From positions 248,001-312,000 of the forward strand of contig JBAJFG010000570.1 in assembly GCA_037903475.1 (NCBI GenBank): DNA of 64,000 nt, in the 5' to 3' direction. Below, in pieces: positions 34,762 through 46,459 of the stretch. This DNA is from Ancylostoma caninum (taxonomy: Eukaryota; Nematoda; Chromadorea; Rhabditida; Ancylostomatidae). Each line of letters opens with the position of its first letter. Position 1 is the stretch's first letter. A model generated the notes under the pieces. That model was not told where the DNA came from, did not search any database, and saw nothing but the letters and a program-made list of their open reading frames with translations. Made by a program: the position numbers and the translations under genes.

Positions 34762-35640
34762 TTAATCAAAAATGTCGTCATCGAACTCGCAAATATCAAA
34801 CAATCGTTCCGATTTCCCGGAACAGGCATCTTGCCTATGGCTCGTTTCTGTTCGGTCAATCCGAGCTCCCTCAGAGGTTGTACCCAATTCTCCCGCTTCG
34901 CGCAGCCGTTACCTTATCCTTCGCACACGGCCGTCCATGGCATCTCTTGCACTTCGTCAGACTTCAACTTGGCATTTTTTCAGGCACAAAATAGTTTCTA
35001 AATGATGCCTAAAAATCACATAATTGGAAATATAATTGTAAATATCCCACAGCATCTCCATGAAAGCTTAATTCACCTACCTCTTTTATTTATAAGTCCA
35101 ACCCTGTCGCAGCCATACCGGCGTACCACGAGAACTACCAAGTCGGCTTGTAGGTCCCTATAGACCTCTTTCTCAAACGCGTGTGCGAATAAATTTTTAT
35201 TGCGTTTTTTTTTGTTATCTAAAGAGCTCCACTTGCTCATGAGACGCGAACTTGAGCTCCCTTGAATTTTCGCTTATTTTCATCCAAAACTGCAGAATTT
35301 TTTTTTCTACGCCAAAATTGAATGATTTGGAGAATTCCGCAACTCAGGAAGTGGTGGTATTTCTTCAACAGTTCGCGAATTATTTGCTGCAGCTCTCGCA
35401 TCCTTATGTTCTGCGCCTGGATCGCGCGTCGTACTCAAACGAGGGCGCGAACATGCGATCTTGGAGTTTATTTATTCTTGAAATGATCTCATCGCGAAAA
35501 CGCTTCTTGGTCCCATTCTCACTTCTGTGAGGAGACGCGTTACCGAAAAAAAAAATTCAAAAGAGAGGCCCACAGTAAATCCTTCTGAGTCGAGATCTGC
35601 CAAAGAAAAAATCAGTCTAGCATCGTTCTCAGGCGAGTGG
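34762..35640 (-). pseudogene. Possible decayed coding remnants
   Basis: On the minus strand a frame ending at 34762-34764 encodes a polar C-terminus (RIDRTETSHRQDACSGKSER, then ICEFDDDIFD). In the same frame further upstream there are TGA and TAA stops. Around 35360-35530 another segment (RFRDEIISRINKLQDRMF) looks coiled-coil-like, also broken by frame changes. It could be the accessory ORF of the neighbouring Harbinger fragment, but this is a guess. Confidence 0.2.
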
Positions 35641-36085
35641 TCTCAGACGATAGCCAGCATGGTTCGAATGATCGCACGGTATGCCACAAGCGATCGTCCT
35701 TTGGCCTGCTTGCTCTCTTACTTCGTATTTTCGGTGTTTCTCTTAATGTTGTACCGAGTGTACGTTGTGATATTTGTTTCACCGTTTTATGTTAGCCTTC
35801 CTACATGCTGAGGAAAGTGGTTTTCTATAGTTTTTACTACCAACAATGTTCACATAACGACTGTCAAAATGGTACCACCACCATGCACATACGGCGTTGT
35901 GGCAACTTCGTCGACATCGGTGAAAAGCCTTCAAGGTTCGGATCCTCTTATAGGCGGTATTTATGCAAATAGTCTGGATTGTTCATCCGACAAGTATTTC
36001 AGTGTAACAATGTTAAATTAGCAAAATATCCACGAAAACATGCGAAGTTTTCGAGTCTCACATGAAGACATTTTGTGATCCCCAT

Positions 36086-36160
36086 CGCTGCAGCGTGGTG
36101 CAGCGGCAAGCCGACTGCCTATGAGAAGGCTTGTCCCAGGTTCGGTTCCTCCGCAAGTCC
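36086..36160 (+). other. tRNA-like (A/B box) sequence
   Basis: A box TGGTGCAGCGG (36096-36106) and B box GGTTCGGTTCC (36139-36149) are spaced as in a tRNA. A four-bp stem with loop ATGAGA replaces a normal anticodon arm. This is probably a SINE or a tRNA pseudogene. Confidence 0.45.
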
Positions 36161-36311
36161 GCTAATCAAGAATCAAGCTCCGCTAATCAAGGATTCTTGC
36201 AAAGCAAAAATCCTTGTTTAGCGTTCGAGTTTCAACAATATTTTCACATAATCGGAAGTTTTGCTGTAATTTGACGCATATTCAACCAATCGTGAAACAG
36301 GAACGTTAATC

Positions 36312-36664
36312 GTGTTTAGATGGCTACGATCTTCATGCGAACACGCGAACCCCGTAGCAGCAACATCGGGCCTGCACATACATCCCATGTTGGTTTTCGA
36401 AAGGAAAAAGAGGTTCTTCTACTCGAAGTACCGCTTCAGGCCAATGGATGTGCAGAAAATTGTTCGAATGTTATCGCCGTTGTTGCCGGAGATTGGGAGA
36501 ACGGGTTCGAACCATAGGAAATCTCAAAACTTTTTGTAGAGGTCCTGATCACACTGAGGTATTTGGCAACCAACATTCGCTGGACCGTGATTGCCGACGT
36601 CTTCGGAGTCAGTCAGAAGGCCGTCAGTGCCGTCATAACCCGAGTTGTGGATGCCTTGAATTAA
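36312..36664 (+). pseudogene. PIF/Harbinger-type transposase fragment
   Basis: The first frame (36312-36539) contains FFYSKYRFRPMDVQKIV, typical of the region before the helix-turn-helix in HARBI1-like transposases. A frameshift near 36500-36540 leads to VLITLRYLATNIRWTVIADV followed by FGVSQKAVSAVITRVVDAL, the characteristic LRYLA...FGVSQ..VS pattern, ending in TAA at 36662-36664. The DDE core is absent. Confidence 0.65.
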
Positions 36665-37720
36665 GTCGAAAAGGAAAAGGAAGCTGAGAACAGTTCTACC
36701 AAAAAAAAGAAAAAATCTCAGTTTTAGGTTTTTCCAAATTTTACTACAAGGAAAGGATTGAGTCATTACTCCTATGTCGTTAAGTAGCTCAATCTCAGCA
36801 GCATTCGGCCGCACATTACCGGAAAGCGTCCGTCGACGCAACAGTGCCTACATGCGTTAACGGCCTGCAATCAAGTCAAATCATATACAGTGAAAACTGG
36901 ATCTCCGCTTCTGCGAGAGAATTCATCGTTAAACTAAGAAACAAAGAGGAACGAAAAATTGATGAAACAGGCAAAGCGATACGAAGTGCCATTTATGAAA
37001 GAGAATTTGGTAATATACGGTGCCCAGATGTATTAAAGGTTCGGATAACAGATATTACGTTACCAATTTTGTTCTTGTTTTCACAAGTGCTGATCATTGC
37101 ACATGAAAGACCATGACGAAGCCACAGATTCATATGATCAGAGCAGAACTCCTGTGTCGACGTTCCATCCATTGATTAGCCATCCTTCAATTAAAGCTTC
37201 GCCAATATTTAGGATTTTTCCCGCTTTATAGCTCCGCGATGAGCCTCTGTTCCAGAAATGACATGATTTACTGGCCTTCTGTTGGTTTCACAAAATTTTC
37301 TTTTCAACAAAAATTAGAGGGCTAATCAAAAACGAAAAGATTTTCAAAGATGGATGAGGTCCCTCCTCTATGTAAGTGAAGGCTGGCCAAGTGAAACATC
37401 AGGGATCTTGGCTGCCAAAATGACAACCAATGAGAATTCAACTTTTTGAACTCAACGTGTGAAGTCTTTGTTGTGAAAAAAATGAAAGTGGTTTGAAGAA
37501 AAAAGGCAGCACTGGATTGGTTCACAGGTGTTTTCAAAGGCTCTAACCGTTGAAATGTTCATCTCCACCCTTTAACAAGCAAAGTGAAGTACTTTTCAGT
37601 CTATGGCATATGAAATATTCGTAAGGCATACAGGTATGTGATCATTCTGGTAAACTCAGAACATGGACTACATTATGTGCGTGCAACATTGCTGCTTCGT
37701 GGTATTTATTACAAAGATTA

Positions 37721-40700
37721 TTATGGCATAATGCAGAGCGCTTCTTCTTTGCTGCACTTGCAACCGCTGCACTGGCAGTCCTCGTCAGTCGAACAAGGGG
37801 ATCCGAGTTGGTATATGAGTTCACCCATTGTGTTTCCTCTGAAATGAACACTAAGAGTATGTATTAACATGTACATGCTACGAATGTTTTACTTACCCGG
37901 GTCCATATTCACACACAACATAGGTATACACTGGACACCAACTGATTCCACAACCAAGCTTGTAGGAATTCTGCCATGCCATCTGAAAATTGCAGTTAGA
38001 TTTGGGTCCGTTTTCCAAGATCCTACATGAAAATCCGCAGCAGACCTGAGAATAATGTCCAATTTCTTTGCCTTTTCTGTAGTACACTGCCGGAGTGATC
38101 CTGTTTTCTGGAGGAACTCCAAACGTCTTTAGTTCCGACCACCACGAATCTGAGGCCTGAATGGATATGATTGGGTCACATCGTTTTCTTCGCGGAAATA
38201 ATAGAGTGTTCAGACAAATAAAGTTTATGCAGATGAGTACTAACTTGACCAGCCGCGAGAGCGACACCCAAGGTTATTTCTTCAGAGAAGTAGAGGTTCT
38301 GGCCTAAACCTGGTCTCTCGGATGGAGGAGAATGTTCGTATTGACAACTACTCGCATGCTTTTGTGAGTTGTATTCAATTTCACAATCCCAAACCTGAAA
38401 TCAATTTTTCCACGTAATATTCAGAATTCGAAATAGGAAACGATCCACCATTTTGCGCATGCGAGCAGCTTTTGGTGCGAATCCATTGACGCCAAGAGGA
38501 TCCTCCTGCTCACCCTTTGCTAGACTCGATCTAGGAAAATTCTTAGATTAGCTACTTGGAGTTGCAACATCTCAGCTTCATGCACTTCAACAATGTGAGA
38601 AGGCCTCGTAAAAACGCATGTAGTCACATATAGCTACATCAATTCTAATAGCAGCAGTTAAATTTTTTTTCTGAGCATACCTAAGTGAGTTGTGTCTCTC
38701 CAAGAACTTCTCTCTAGCTTCGTCGTTCATGTGACTATTCTTGGGGCACATCTTATTGGTGCCGCCGACTGAAAATGACTGCATTCTGAGTTTGCATTCA
38801 CTCCAAGTTTTGCTTCTTCGGTCTTCCATAAAGACTTACCAGCCATGCCACTTGCTCCACCCGCCACACATAGTCCGTTATCGCATGTAGATCCTGAGTA
38901 AGTGGTGCAGTCTTCATCTCGTTGACATGCAGGTCCTTTCTCCCACATTACAGTGCCTTGGAAATTCCCCTGAAAAACTTTGCCCAAAAGAATGGATGGG
39001 AAGTGGAAGAAACACTGATTTTTTCGTTGCTACAATCCTTATCCAAATTTATCCCAGTGGATTGTTCACCTATTCACTTCACATGGGCATAATACTACTT
39101 CACTCAAGAATGATTTTCCATTATGTGGAGGTTATGAACGGTTTGTGCGGATTTCTAATCAGTTGCCTAAAATCCCCTTTCCACTTCAGAATCGTCTTTG
39201 AGGTTCTCACATAGAAAAATCTCGAAGAATTGTTGATCATGTTGCTATACACCATGCCGTGCAAAACTGCCGAAAACCCGTATTCGAGCTCCATTTTGTC
39301 AGAAAATCGTGAACGGGGAACGCCGGCGGCAAGCCAAGTTGGTGGGATAAAATTTCTGAACAACGCATTTCCGGTAGTGCAGCTTCTTAGGAAATTCGTA
39401 CTTCATGTGATAGTTCCTCATTATTCACCCCCTAGCATGATAGGTAGTTCCCTCGAGGTGTTATCAACTTTGGAGTGCATGATGCGGAAACTTGTAGTAC
39501 CGCCCTAGGTTCGCCCACGAACTCGAGAAAAGCATGAACTCCAAAACGGGATTTTCTTTAGTTTCGACAAGAAACACGTGTACCATTGTGATTGCTCCTG
39601 AAGATTCTTATTTATATGAGAACCTCGAGAATGATTTTGAGGTGGAACTATGAGTTAAAAGAAACATAAGTTGAGCTTACGCCAGGGAGTATATGCAATT
39701 TACGTAGAGAGTGTTTCCACAGACGTTGTAAGCACATCCCAGTTTTGTCGTTTTGGACATTGCGATCTAAGAGAATTTTCTCCAGCTCAGTTCATGAACT
39801 TCGCCAAATCAAGGACTTACATTCCCGAAGTAGTAGTTGTTCCAGTTTTCGTAAACATTTGTTGTTCCGTATAGTTGGGGCCCATCCGCCCACACTTGGA
39901 ACGTTTCGTTTATGTACTGGTAAGGATTCGAGCGATACTCTTCACCATTCCCGGCGATACTGCAAGTGAAGAGGTTAAATGAAGCAAAACTGAACCATCA
40001 ATTCAATGGCAGCTCACGAAACGCCGTTGCTTGCTGGTCCTAGGTTGCCGTTGCTGTTGCAACTATCTACAGTCGATTGTGCCCACTTCTCATATTCACA
40101 TTTCCAATCCTGCAGTGAGAATTTGTTGCTCACATCTACTCTATTTGTAAAGCATAGAATGCTGCTCCACAGTGAACATCAATCGTTAGTGTACCCCTTG
40201 CAGAATGGGCACATCACTCGTTAATCCTCGTTGATGCTCGTCAGTCCAAACGTTAATCCTTATTCGGTTAACACTTATCAACGCGGGTTAAGGAGCGATG
40301 TGGAGCTGTCCTCATTGTGGATAGTACAATCACAATTGACGTTCGCTGTGAACTGAGCCGCCTTTAGAATGCCTCGCCCAATTTCATTCGGCCAAATCAT
40401 ATCTTTCGAGCAAAATGAAGAGTTGAGATCAACTTCTCCTCTTCTATTGCTTCTGTTTCCAGTGATTTCCTCAGGGAACCACCATAAGAGGCAAGAAACT
40501 TTCCTTACTTGAAACATGCTTGAAAAGCTATTCTTCATCCATACTTTCTCCTAGTCTTACCTCAGTCTCATCGTTAAAGGCAGCACTCACGGAAACTTTT
40601 GGGTTCAACATATCGCGGTATATTGGGGTTATTAGGGAAAAAAAAATTTTAGCGGTATTTCAAGTTCGTCCACATCGCGGACGAGTGTTCCGTGATGGGT

Positions 40701-42918
40701 CCCGCCACGGAACTCTGCGAATAGTACGAATTCCATAAACAAGCCTCCGCTGAGCCACATGGGCACACCCTGTAAACGGCGTTGGATGGCGCGACGGAAT
40801 CCTAATATCCAGAGCGGCAGATGTGTCCACGGCAGTATATTCACAGGTAGGCGGCCATTCAAGGTGTTCAACTTACTCTTGCGATTGTCCAGCGGCCGGC
40901 TACATGGTAAGCGACTCATTCCAGAAGTGAAAATTCCCATGAGTGCTGCCTTTAAAGATTTTCACAAACTCACCATTTTGTACATGTTCTTGGCAGGACC
41001 CAGGAATCCCACATTATTCGGTGCTTTTCCAAGTGCAATGTTCCTGCGCATTTCATTATGAAGAGCGAGGAAGAGTTCTCTCGCTTTTGCTGTGATTTTG
41101 GAGCCTGGACACATCGAAACGGTGGAGCTAGTGCTAGTGTCACCAGATCCATTTTCCTTCGGTTTTCTCGAGGTGGATTTCATTCCACTATCGGAGGGAT
41201 TTTGTTTTTTTGTTGTTTTTTGTTGGTCAGCTTTGTCCGCACCCGGTTTCTCTCTTCCATCTTTCTCAGTGGGTTTCTTCTTATCGTCTCGTCCATCTCC
41301 GTTCTTTTTACTTTCTCCATCTTTTGACCTGTCAGATCCTTCATCTCCTTTGTGGTTTCCCTCTCCTCTTTCGGAAGGCTTCTTTTCTTCTGATTTTTTG
41401 TCGTCTCTAGTGAAGGTGACACCAGCCCTGTTCTCAGAGTCAACACAGAGGCCCTTATTACAAGTAGAACCCTCGTAGGTTGAGCAATCTCCGTCAGTTT
41501 GGCATGGTTTTCCGCTCTCCCAAAGCACTGTAGATGGGCGATTACCCCTGGAAATAACACTAATGTTTTTCTCTTTGATCCGGCCTCTTTGAAATGTTCT
41601 TCCTGACAATCTTAACTGCGAATCAACTTACACGTGGTTGTAGAGGCAAGTGACGATGAACTGATCGCCACATGTTTTAAAAGCGCAACCGAATTTTGTG
41701 GACTTTGAATAGGCCATCTGCAACGATCTGTTTTTAAACCAAGTTGAGTTCACATAAACATTAATGCTTGTCTTACATTTCCGAAGTTTAGTTGTTTCAT
41801 GTTTGTGACTTCGTTCCGATTGTTTATTCCGTACTGGCTTGCGGGGCTCAGCCATCCGATCATCCCCCAGACAGCGTTGGTCCAATTCGAGTAAGGTCCG
41901 GTTCGTCCAAAGAATCTGATGGTGAGGAAGTGATAAAAGTTGAAATCTGATCTATACTTTTATTACAGCATGAACTCACGAGGCGATATTCTGTGAGACG
42001 TTAGCGCGAGCATCCATGTTGCATTGCTCGATTGCTTCTTGAGCTTGTTTCTCGAAGTCGCAGTCCCACTTCTGAGAATAGTATGTATCATTTTTGCAAA
42101 GCTAGCCGATGCAATCTTCTGTCAATGCCACAACATTGTATCATTTCAGACCACGTTTTGTATAATGGGCACCAAAGTATGAAGTCATGTTCACTAAAAC
42201 TAAAAAGTATGAACAGCTGATTAAGAAAAGTCAGTGTCTCTTCCTAATGCCGTTTGCGAGCCATAGCGCTTTACATATATCTTCGAAGCTCAAAAATTTC
42301 GAAGCTGGAGAAGTTTGTACAAAAAATCCGCTCTAACAAAAGGATATTCGTGGTTGATTAAGGCTCAGAGCTGAAGCCCATACGAACTAGATTGTTGCTG
42401 CAAGTCATAAACTTCTTCTCAGAAGAACTTTTAAAATTGTGTACCAGCACTTGCGTTCGTTTAGAAATTCCAAGACTGAAGGAATAAAGTCGTCACAAAA
42501 GAACGACAAAACATGTTAAGTGCTCTTATTGTACCTAAACGTTGTTGGACGAAATCTGTGAATAATGAAGAAATCGATTACCAGTTCATATATGTTCTTC
42601 GCAGGTCCCAAAAATCCTTGACTGTTTGGCTGTTGACCACCTTGAGCGATTCTTCTACGTAACACGCGATGATAGCCGACGAAAACGTCTCGCATGAAGT
42701 CATCAATGTAAGGGTTAGTAGGGCATCCATAGTCTAAAAATTAAACATGAGTTAAACGAGAAACTGGAATGTTGCATGTGAAAGATACTGACCGATAGCG
42801 GAGATTCGTGATTCCAAGAGAATCTGAATGTGATAAATTAGCTTACTGGTTCATACATCTTCAAATAAAAATGGTCGAGTCTTACCAGACTTAGGGTGAG
42901 GACTGCCTTTAAGAACAT
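37721..42918 (-). pseudogene. Triple-CAP gene copy 3, frameshifted before CAP3
   Basis: Exons (complement): 42886-42918, 42793-42823, 42582-42733, 41980-42071, 41777-41915, 41632-41717, 40974-41547, 40018-40109, 39821-39959, 39681-39766, 38840-38969, 38681-38768, 38449-38530, 38245-38394, 38046-38156, 37897-37982, 37721-37838. It is the same as copy 2 except that exon 11 is 130 nt instead of 131. After the acceptor CAG it reads GGGAATTTCC where copy 2 has GGGAAATTTCC. Spliced normally, the frame meets TAA within eight codons, so the product would end after CAP2. No nearby alternative AG restores the frame. Downstream exons remain otherwise intact, which suggests a very recent lesion or a sequencing error. 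TATA and TGATAA are intact. Confidence 0.75.
40574..40955. mobile_element. TTAA-bounded MITE in intron 7 of CAP copy 3
   Basis: Same element and position as in copies 1 and 2, with TTAA at 40574-40577 and 40952-40955. Confidence 0.75.
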
Positions 42919-42960
42919 ATTTGGCGTCGCAACTTCTGTGACTGACTTCACAGCTAGCAG

Positions 42961-42995
42961 CTTTTATACCAATTTAGACAATCACATCGTTATCA
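42961..42995 (-). promoter_or_regulatory. TATA box and TGATAA site of CAP copy 3
   Basis: TATAAAAG at 42968-42961 and TGATAA at 42995-42990 on the minus strand, identical in spacing to copies 1 and 2. Both lie just inside the identity boundary at 43020. Confidence 0.55.
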
Positions 42996-43020
42996 AGGAA
43001 GAGCTGAGCAAACGAAATTG

Positions 43021-44400
43021 TGAAAATTGTCAATATTATCATAGTTATTGTTTATTTCAGCTCTATTCAGTTTGCCAGTGAGAGGCGTATTGGTTAAAAA
43101 TGGATGCCCGAACGTTTGGTCAAAGTACAAGTGCAGCTTCAAGTGAAGTTAGTGTAAATATTTGTCGGCGGTGCAGAACGGCAATGCAAATTTTCAGTTG
43201 CAACGTCCGACTGTATCTGTTATTCGCATATTTCTTCCGTTTTCAGTATGACTGTTGCACAGCGGGCAGATTGCCCTCCATTTGTGTTGGAGCCGTAGTC
43301 AGGTGCAAACTCATTTGAGTTCTTTTAGAACTATGTATTTGTTAGATTTACCTGTTGAGGATGCTACAACATCTACAAATGTCGAGAAGACGTTGAAGTG
43401 ACGGTGAATACAACAGATCATACGGCCCATCATCGGGTTTGTCGTATTCACAGTTTTTCGTGGAACCAACTTGAGTTGAGGAAGTGGAAGAGGGGGCTGA
43501 TGGGGGAGGGGGAATGGTGTTTTGCTTTTTAATCATAAGTATGGGATAAGATTTGCACAACAGTGTGCTTTTATAGTGTTACTGCAGGTCTACTGTCGAA
43601 AGTGTTTCTTTCTATAGAAGTAGCATGGTCGAACCTTGCACATACCTTGTACTTCCTAGCCGATCGCACACTGTTATGATACACATATGCTGCAGTGCAG
43701 CGCATTTTCATGCGATCGCTACTGGTTGGGATCACCATGCTGTAAAAATGGTTTTTTCCCAGAAATAATAGCCTAGATGAAGTGAGATGGATTATTTTAT
43801 TGTGATAGTTCTGAGTGATGAAACCCTTCGCACTTAAAACACCTCTTTCACTTCTATGGATCACACTTCATCATATATTCACGTTCGGCCACTTATATAT
43901 GTAAAATTCTTGCAATGGGTGGATATTACTTCATTACTCGGCATAATACCATAGATTCCTGCTGTATTTGAATGCATTTTGGTGTATCTCTACTACAAAG
44001 AATCACAATGCTTGTTGCCAGAAAAGAGATACAGACATAAAATTTTGTATTCGTGGTGAGTTCCGGAATCCGAAGCTCGACCCCGGAACTCATTCATCGA
44101 ATTTGCTCCTGAGAACTATTTGTTCAGTTGGATCGCGTGCTCCCTCTTTAAGGATTTGCACCTTGGCAAACGCTTCTGCACTTTCATCTAACTGAGTAGA
44201 AATACCCAAGAAACAATAAGGATTGCTTAGTTGAATTCTTCTCTGGAAAGAATTGTTTCCGGTTCCATTTAAAAAAATAGCTAATCTCAGTGCCGTGTAA
44301 GTTGTAGTTCTAAGTTCTACTCCTTCCTGCCCAAATCTAAACCTGCGTGGAAGCCTAACGAGTGTATATAAATGCATCGTATCCGCTGACACATTGAAAT
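43021..44400 (-). repeat. Diverged upstream flank of CAP copy 3
   Basis: Homologous to about 7790-8700 and its mate near 25680-26570 (for example GTGAGTTCCGGAATCC and CAACGCTTCTGCACT-like words near 44055-44180), but with many substitutions and gaps. Copies 1 and 2 are almost identical over the same interval. No gene is supported. Confidence 0.65.
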
Positions 44401-44476
44401 GAGTTCCTATACAAAATCATGCCTCATAGTAATGGGCTTCTTTTGTGCGTGTGTACATGTGTGCAATGTGTGTGTA

Positions 44477-45153
44477 TTAGGCATGTGAAGATGTTCCCGC
44501 CCTCTAGAGATAAGTAGTTATTGTAGTTAGTTATCCTTGCAAATTCTTGGTTAACGCTGCATAGTTTTGTTGGTTTGACATCTGTCAACAGTATCCAATA
44601 CACATTTGTTCTGAATTGCATTAACATCGTTGTGCTTTACAGCGATAATCATGCCGAATTTGAGCCAAATTTGCCGGCAACCCTACCTTAACCCTACAAA
44701 AACGGTGTTACGGTGCAAGGATATTCGTTTTCAGTCCATCAAACAACCACCCCCCCTGTACAAAGTTTCTGAAGAAAAATTGGTTTTGAAAATTTTGGGG
44801 CTCCAATGTGGTGCAGTGCCTTTTTGGCCCATGTCACAAAACCCGTCAAGGAAACGCTTGAAGCACTTTGCTGGGATGGGCTACCCCATGCGGCTTATTC
44901 ACCAGACTGTGTCTTGTCAGACTACCGTTTGTTCCGGTCGATGTCCGACAGGCTTTCCGAGCAGCGCTTCCAATCTTTCGAAGAGGTCAAAAAATGGGTG
45001 AAGGGATGGATCGAGTCGAAGAACGAGGCTTTCTACCGCCGTGGCATTCGTCTCTTCCCAGAAAGATGGAAAAGCCTATAGCCAACGATGGCCAATACTT
45101 TGATTGATGTATCTGCTTTGTTACTTTTTCAATAAATATTTTCACATTCCTAA
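44477..45153 (+). mobile_element. Internally deleted mariner element
   Basis: The left end TTAGGCATGTGAAGAT and the right end ATTTTCACATTCCTAA are inverted repeats, flanked by TA (44475-44476 and 45154-45155). Inside, 44806-45081 encodes a mariner transposase C-terminus: KETLEALCWDGLPHAAYSPD, SDYRLFRSM, then SFEEVKKWVKGW and RLFPERWK, with YSPD...SDY marking the last acidic catalytic region. A frameshift precedes the usual ANDGQYFD end. At 677 bp it is about half of a full mariner. Confidence 0.85.
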
Positions 45154-45214
45154 TATGTGTATTTGTCACGAAATATCAGAATTGGTTACACATACAATCA
45201 TACAAACATACATA

Positions 45215-45483
45215 CAGTGGACGGCAGTGGCGGTGGCCCATCCACGGCCTCTAGAAGGACGCAGCGCGGCCGCGCCGCGCGCGTCGGGAACCATGTCGTC
45301 GTCGCCGAAGTACGATTTCTAGGGCCTTTTCTCCCCGATTCGCTCGAAAATCTATAAAATCAGGTAGAAAAGCTGAAAAATTGCATAATAGCAGCAGAAT
45401 ACATAGGTTGCAGCGCGCGCGGCGCGGTTGTGCGACGTCCTTCTCGAGGCCGCAGATGGGCCAACGCCTTTGACGTCCACTAT
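45215..45483. mobile_element. TA-target MITE, CAGTGGAC ends, second copy
   Basis: Starts CAGTGGACGGCAGTGGCGG after TA and ends TTTGACGTCCACTA, same family as 20846-21116. It lies 60 bp from the mariner. Confidence 0.8.
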
Positions 45484-45578
45484 ACACACACAAGCAGGCA
45501 CGCACTGACACACATGGATTGAGAAAAGAAGGAGGAGAAGTTAGTTTTTCTTCGGTAAAGCTTTTCTGGGTCGATAGT

Positions 45579-45640
45579 ATGATTTTCTTGCTTTGTCGCT
45601 ACCGGTGGCTGATTCTAGCAACTGTCGCGCATGGGAACAG
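45579..45640 (+). CDS. Candidate signal-peptide exon
   Basis: ATG at 45579 begins MIFLLCRYRWLILATVAHGN and runs to a GT donor (CAG|GTTGGT), phase 2. An acceptor CACCTAG at about 45950-45956 continues in phase as RSNPVGTQPAPFANLRTYH and then TGA, which would give a 39-residue secreted peptide. A further open exon-like segment follows in another frame. Confidence 0.25.
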
Positions 45641-46029
45641 GTTGGTAGACTGTCATTTACTCATAACGAGAAAGCTTCTTTGGAATAAACTCGTTTGTCT
45701 TTGCTTTACTATCTTTTTGGACATGTGAAAAGAGGCTGGAGTGGGTTCTTGTGTATGAAAACGCCAAAAGAATGAGGAAGGATGCTGATGTCAGTGAAAA
45801 GTGTGCATGCGCAGGAATCATGAAGTCATCCTACACATCACCTATTTCGAAAATTGTGGCTGTTCACTGTGCTGAGTGTACAGTCGCGGTCATTCTGATT
45901 TAATGTTGTTTTCTTTTCGGCCATATCCCTTTTGCATCCCTCCCTTTCACACCTAGAAGCAATCCAGTAGGCACGCAGCCTGCACCTTTTGCTAACCTAA
46001 GAACCTATCACTGAACCACCTCTTTCCAG

Positions 46030-46187
46030 CTCCATTTGAGCCTATCTCAGCTGCTGAATCAGCACACGTTTTCTATAACCGTTTTATAGCTCTTGGTTTA
46101 CTCTTTACAAATATCCCAACCGATTTCCTTAATTCTGACCACACTTCCTTTTCTATAACTTGGGGTGTGAAGCTGCAGTTAAACTAG
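46030..46187 (+). CDS. Candidate coding exon, unrecognised
   Basis: After acceptor TTTCCAG, an open frame reads PFEPISAAESAHVFYNRF, IALGLLFTNIPTDFLNSD and HTSFSITWGVKLQLN before TAG. The composition is protein-like, but no donor or partner exon is certain. Confidence 0.25.
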
Positions 46188-46459
46188 GACGACAAGCTCC
46201 GACAACACCTGCTGTTTCCCTTCTATCGTGGAGCGGATGCAGCTCAAAAGGCAACATATATCAACAACATCTAGAGAGAAGCAAAACGACGGTGAAGAAG
46301 TGGATTCCTGCCTCAGAGAGGTATATTTTAGCCTGGTGGATGTCCCTTCTCTGAATATAGAGTTTTGGGAACAAGGAGACGTCCATCCGCTAGGTTTTGG
46401 CTCCAGATGTAAAGAAGAATCGCTAAGAATGTTCAATCTCACAAGGGAAGGGTACTAGA

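Larger units (their letters stand above)
37019..43020 (-). repeat. Inverted-repeat arm containing CAP gene copy 3
   Basis: Pairs with 26571-32555 (coordinate sums 69588-69590 across the gene). Near-identity ends abruptly at 43020, beyond which homology to the upstream regions of copies 1 and 2 continues but is strongly diverged. Confidence 0.9.
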
